Shown: positions 59,981 through 64,000 of the stretch, in pieces | Position numbering within the stretch: position 1 is the stretch's first letter | How the letters are laid out: every line of letters begins with the position of its first letter | Source of the DNA: Phoronis australis | Lineage: Eukaryota > Phoronida > Phoronidae | NCBI GenBank assembly: GCA_002633005.1 | Contig: NMRA01000066.1 | Span: 190,269 to 254,268, forward strand | Direction: 5' to 3' | DNA: 64,000 bases | Notes under the pieces: model-generated | Told to the model about the DNA's origin: nothing | The model's input: only the letters and a program-made list of their open reading frames with translations | The model's database searches: none | Translations under genes and position numbers: made by a program

Positions 59981-60860
59981 GACATGGAAATTGAAAGAGT
60001 TCGTTCTTTCAATTTACTTGGTGTTACCATGGTCTACGAAAACTTGTTATGGAGTCCACACATAAAAAATTGTTGAGAAAGATAAGCAGATTCTGTGGTG
60101 TTCTTAAAAACCTAAAACATTTCTTCCCCTTTTAAACTTTGTAAACTTTACAGCATATAATGGTCTTGTCCTTCCTCGTTTAAATTATGGCATTCTGCTA
60201 TGGGGGTGAACATAATATTCAAATTACAGAAAAAGGTTATTCGCGATATTACCTCTAGTTATTTTAATTCCCATACAGATCCTTTATTTAAGACTACACA
60301 GATTCTCAAAATTAAAGACTTGTGTGTTGTTGCTATTTTTATTAAATTTTCTAGAAATATATCCATAATTACTTAACCTCATTTTAACACGTTCAATTTT
60401 ATAACCTGTCGGCCTGTTCATGAACATTACACTAGGCAACGACATCTTCTACAAACTCCTCGTTGTACTAACTCATTTGCCGAATATTCAGTTCGCAATG
60501 CCCTACCTCATGTCATTAATAATCTTCCTGAAAGTGTCTCCCAAAACCTGTTTACCCATTCGTTATCCTCTGTTATGAATTACTTTAAAAATGTTTGTTT
60601 TGAAAATTATGAACTTGAGTGCACTGTTCCCAACTGCTTTGTGTGTAACTATCTTCGATAATCTCTCCTCGTCCTTTCAAGCTTTGTAATTCTGATTATC
60701 TGTAACACTGTATTTTTTATTCTCTGGTGGCTCCGTGGTCAGGGGACTCTATGGGTCCTTCACGGCGGAGTCTTCATAAGCGTAAATCTGTATCAAGTGT
60801 ATTTTTGTCTTTTAACGTGAATTAAGTGTATTACCACTACTACTACTACTACACTGTGAC
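59981..60860 (+). mobile_element. 3' end of a CR1/Jockey-type LINE, broken
   Basis: Successive frames read SFNLLGVTMVYENLLWSPHI, ISRFCGVLKNLKHF, NYGILLWG and then NALPHVINNLPESVSQNLF and FENYELECTVPNCFVC. This is the order seen at the end of the reverse transcriptase ORF in CR1/Jockey-type non-LTR elements. Stops and frameshifts separate the blocks, and everything upstream of the thumb region is missing, which is the usual 5' truncation. It ends in a short (ACT)n tail at about 60835-60853 instead of poly(A). It cannot move on its own. Confidence 0.8.
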
Positions 60861-61919
60861 CACACACAACGCTGTTATCTACATATACGTTTTACTCTTC
60901 CTATATTACATAGCATTGATTTAGAATTCCATTAATTATGTACCAGAATGGATTTTAGACCTACATCGGTCGTTCCGAACTTGACCACCGTCGAGATGTA
61001 CATCTTAACTGAGTGTCGTGTTGTATGATTGAGTTACATGTGCCTAACTGTCTAGCCAATGAAGCAACTCCAATGAAACCGTGAGTGACAATGAAACGCC
61101 TCGTGTGGAGATCTACATGGTTAACTGACCTGTCCCCTCGTCGTGTGTGTCATCATTAATTTTGTTTCACATTCCTGAGCCCTAACCTCACCTCGGCATC
61201 TGGTATTAATAAATAAGACGTGCTGATGTGATCTATGTAAGGCTTGGTCCAGGCTTCCGTTTCACATCACATGTGTCAGTCAGTCAACCGACCTTTTGCA
61301 TCTCAAACAGTTGTAAGAGTAAGTAGTAGTTATTTATAACTACCGAAAATTTCACCCCGACAGCGGCCGACATGTTTTATCAGAAGCATGCACAGGGAAA
61401 ATTGAAAAATCTTTCCGTGGACCGATCCCGAATGCAGCAGCTCTCTTTGTAAACACTCCTGGTTATGTAGTAAATAGTGTATACAGCGTTACTGTGCAGT
61501 TATGATTCCTGTAGATTGTGAGTACTTACATGTGAACCTATTATTGTTTATAATCATTCCTTTGTGGCTCTAGACTCTAGTAATTATAGCCACTTAACTT
61601 TTATTTACACATATATTATCTCTGTGTAATTCTTCATCTTTATAGCTTAAGTTCCATTTTCCTCATGTTTCTGTTAAATTTAATGTCGTAGAAATAACCC
61701 GCCTAGCTAATGTTAATCTGTTCTCCGAACCACGTTAAATAAAAATTCTCGTTTCTTCTTGATTCTTGTCATGGTAGCTCTAGTCTCTATGTTTCGAAGA
61801 GACGACGCTTTTAGTAAATTTGTTTGGTTTCAAGTTAAATCCACATGCATCGACAATATCTTTAGTTGTCACTCGGCCGGTCACAAGTGCCAACTTTTAA
61901 ATCCGTAATAGGCCTAAGT

Positions 61920-62769
61920 CCACCGACCTTGCGGCGACGAAGTATCTCATTAGTCGCATTCTCATTAATATCGTTTGCGCATAGAGGAACACCCTTCGAT
62001 GTTTCTTCCCAACTTGAACAAATACTCCCAGAATCGAACAGTCCTTGGTTCAGTTGTCCAAATCGGCAATATGGCCATTTTTACACTACTCGCACCATAT
62101 TGTGCAAAGCTTCCTACGTATGAAGGGCTTACTACAGGACGTTGAGACGGTGGTACTACCTATCCCACATTGTGATCAAACTGTTGCCGCGTCGCGGCCT
62201 CCTGGGATAGAATTAGAAGAGTACAACGAACAGGCGAGGCGCCGATCAGGGCCTGGTCCTCGACTTTTCGTACCTTAGGTCCACCAAATAAGAACGACGT
62301 TTTAGACGAAATTGCATACTCAAGGTCTATTGAATGCCAACTACTGTTCTGTGGTGGGGAATTATTGAAGCAAATGTCAATATAAACCTTCACAGTTTGT
62401 CTTAGTATATTGTGTCATTTGTGTAACTGACGAGTATGCTTGTAGGGGGTAAAATCTCACTGGTTTAGCTCAAAAATAATTGTAAAATTGTTCTTGTTCG
62501 TTTTTCGAATTCTTATAACATTGTTAATTATTCACAATTTCTCAATGTCATTTTCTGACGGTAGCTACAATATACACTGTAGAACGTTAAAAACGATATA
62601 TAGCATTTAAGTGGTGTTGCTTATCTTTCAAGAAAAGAATGTAAAATTGAGAATTTTTCATTTGACGGCCACATTGCGTCCTAAATTGGTTAGATTTTAC
62701 CGTAATAATTTACTTTCGTTTTATTCAGCAACCCGTCGAGTCAGTGCTTTTTCGGGTGTACGCTCTGTA
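61920..62769. other. Spacer between the two duplicated blocks, no gene recognised
   Basis: Open frames up to 85 codons occur (61866-62123, 62045-62278 on the plus strand, 62160-62393 on the minus strand), but they overlap each other on both strands and none has a known motif. Confidence 0.45.
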
Positions 62770-63850
62770 CGGAGATCCTGCTAACTATAGGGGCCATTTC
62801 AAAATCTTTGTGGAAGATTGACACCTGAGTTGCTAATGCCGGGGTGCCCGAATTTTATCATCAACGTCAACATTTACAGAAACACCAATTTCTTAAAGGG
62901 TTGATTTCAAGGAGATAGGCAATCAGTTAGCACACTCTGCTGTTTGCAATAGGATGACAGTTTTTCCGAATTTCAGCCAGCATAGAAGTAACTGAAGCAT
63001 CGCCAGCCTCTAAAAGAGTATCTGGTGAATAATATTTGAACCAGTCGTGATTGATGCTGTCTGTTCGTTTCACAAATTTAGCACAGCGTTAACAGCCGGA
63101 CCAACGATATTTCCCTGGCCGGAAAGCAAGTTAATTTAACTAAAATGATACCAAACCCTGAAACAAAATAATGCACTGAAACCCTTGACAACCCACAATT
63201 GTTTCGAACACAATCTTAAAATTCTTTTGGAGGGGGCTGAACGGGCTAAGCGTGACCTACGCTTTAGGCAAGTTACACAACTGTGGGTAGACCACAGTTT
63301 TTGATCGAATCCTACTTTTATCACTCAAATGGGACACTAACGATGTGTTAGCAGGAGGCAGAACGCGGAAGTCGGATTGGTCGAAATCACAAATCATCGC
63401 CTGAGGCCTGTGTGGGGATCTGGATACCTAACCTGTTCCTAGATCGTCAGTTGTGTCATTTTGTTTGCATTCCTGAGCCCTACCTTCACCTCTATAAGCT
63501 TGCCTTTGTCATCTATAATGCTTGGCTCAGCTTTCAGTTTCACAGAATGTGTTTCAATCACTGCTTGTTACTCAAACAGTTGAAAGGGTAAGTAGTATTT
63601 ACCCATAACTGCCTGCAAATTTCAACCCAACACCGGTCGACATTTTTTATCAGCATTGCATACCGTGTATGGAAAATTGAAAAATCTTGCTTTGGAGATC
63701 TAGTCTCGGTATATCGAAGAGAGGACGTTTTTAGTATATTTTTGGTTTCAAATTAAATCCACATGCATCGAAAGTATATTTATTTGTCACTCGGCCGGTC
63801 AAAATTGTCAATTTTAATCTACAATAAATCTGGGAGTAATACTCCATTAT
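62770..63850. repeat. Short copy of the duplicated block
   Basis: Collinear with the four pieces of 57230-61920 but without their insertions. It contains the same CATTCCTGAGCCCTA box and the CTCAAACAGTTGAAAGG|GTAAGT junction (exon side ending at 63587, versus 61318 in the long copy). It may continue past the part I aligned. Confidence 0.7.
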
Positions 63851-64000
63851 AGTCCTAGAATGAATCCAGCATCTACATGTATTTGCTGCGCTCATTTAGA
63901 CAGTCGTCTAGACAACTGGCCGTGCTAGAGATGGTACATGTATGCCATGCCATAGGCCTTGCGTATGTTGCAAGCTTTTCGGAGAATTATTCCTTCTGTC

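Larger units (their letters stand above)
57230..61920. repeat. Long copy of a duplicated block, interrupted by insertions
   Basis: Four collinear pieces match the shorter copy at 62770-63850: 57230-57540, 58680-59000, 61110-61440 and 61780-61920. Shared landmarks include GAGTTGCTAATGC, CGTCAACGTCAACATTT, AAAATGATACCAAAC, CATTCCTGAGCCCTA, CTCAAACAGTTG.AAG and AAATCCACATGCATCGA. The gaps hold about 1.1 kb of unknown sequence (57.6-58.65 kb) and a LINE fragment (about 59.98-60.86 kb). A partial third copy is at 23.6 kb, so part of the block is a dispersed repeat. Confidence 0.7.

Noticed and set aside
3-64000. A multi-gene defence or biosynthetic system
   Set aside because: The four genes belong to unrelated cell compartments and pathways, with separate exon structures and long repeat-filled gaps. 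Nothing in the sequence ties them together.

Overview
The window reads as nuclear DNA of a metazoan, most likely a marine invertebrate. Genes are split by GT-AG introns of a few hundred bases to about 3 kb, base composition is moderately AT-rich, the proteins are animal families, and the intergenic and intronic DNA is full of degraded hAT, Kolobok-like, LINE, MITE and tRNA-like repeats. The mix of repeats would suit an anthozoan or another non-vertebrate lineage, but the sequence alone does not settle the species. Nothing prokaryotic or plasmid-like is present.

Four protein genes can be supported. (1) 3-1877 (+): the 3' part of a fukutin-related (FKRP/LicD-type) phosphotransferase, running off the left edge. 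(2) 9133-23121 (-): a 14-coding-exon gene for a 600-residue protein with ribonuclease-inhibitor-type leucine-rich repeats, two EF-hands and a lysine-rich tail, closest in layout to LRRC74A/B; I assembled it exon by exon and all phases agree. (3) 31986-34352 (-): one large coding exon for a 788-residue protein with eleven C2H2 zinc fingers. (4) 36174-54235 (+): a complete TRAP1 gene (mitochondrial HSP90), 18 exons, 720 residues, all phases agree.

Layout: 1.9-9.1 kb is gene-poor and holds a decayed THAP-domain relic. 9.1-23.1 kb is the LRR/EF-hand gene, with a 1.3-kb TTAA-flanked foldback element (Kolobok-like, carrying a THAP start) and a small MITE in its introns. 23.2-31.9 kb is a transposon graveyard with an intron-containing, stop-interrupted hAT transposase, a 30-bp minisatellite and a tRNA-like sequence. 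32.0-36.3 kb holds the zinc-finger gene, an unexplained exon-like stretch on the minus strand, and the TRAP1 start. 36.2-55.6 kb is TRAP1, with two TIR elements, a minisatellite, an internal duplication and two tRNA-like sequences in its introns. 55.9-64 kb has no supported gene; it contains a duplicated block (57.2-61.9 and 62.8-63.9 kb) that includes a conserved splice-donor-like junction, and a LINE 3' end.

The four genes are unrelated in function (Golgi or secretory glycan modification, a cytosolic calcium-binding LRR protein, a nuclear DNA-binding protein, a mitochondrial chaperone), and I see no evidence that they form one system. The points most worth a second look are the Kolobok-like foldback, the intron-bearing hAT relic, the LRR/EF-hand gene, and the duplicated 5'-exon-like block at the right end.
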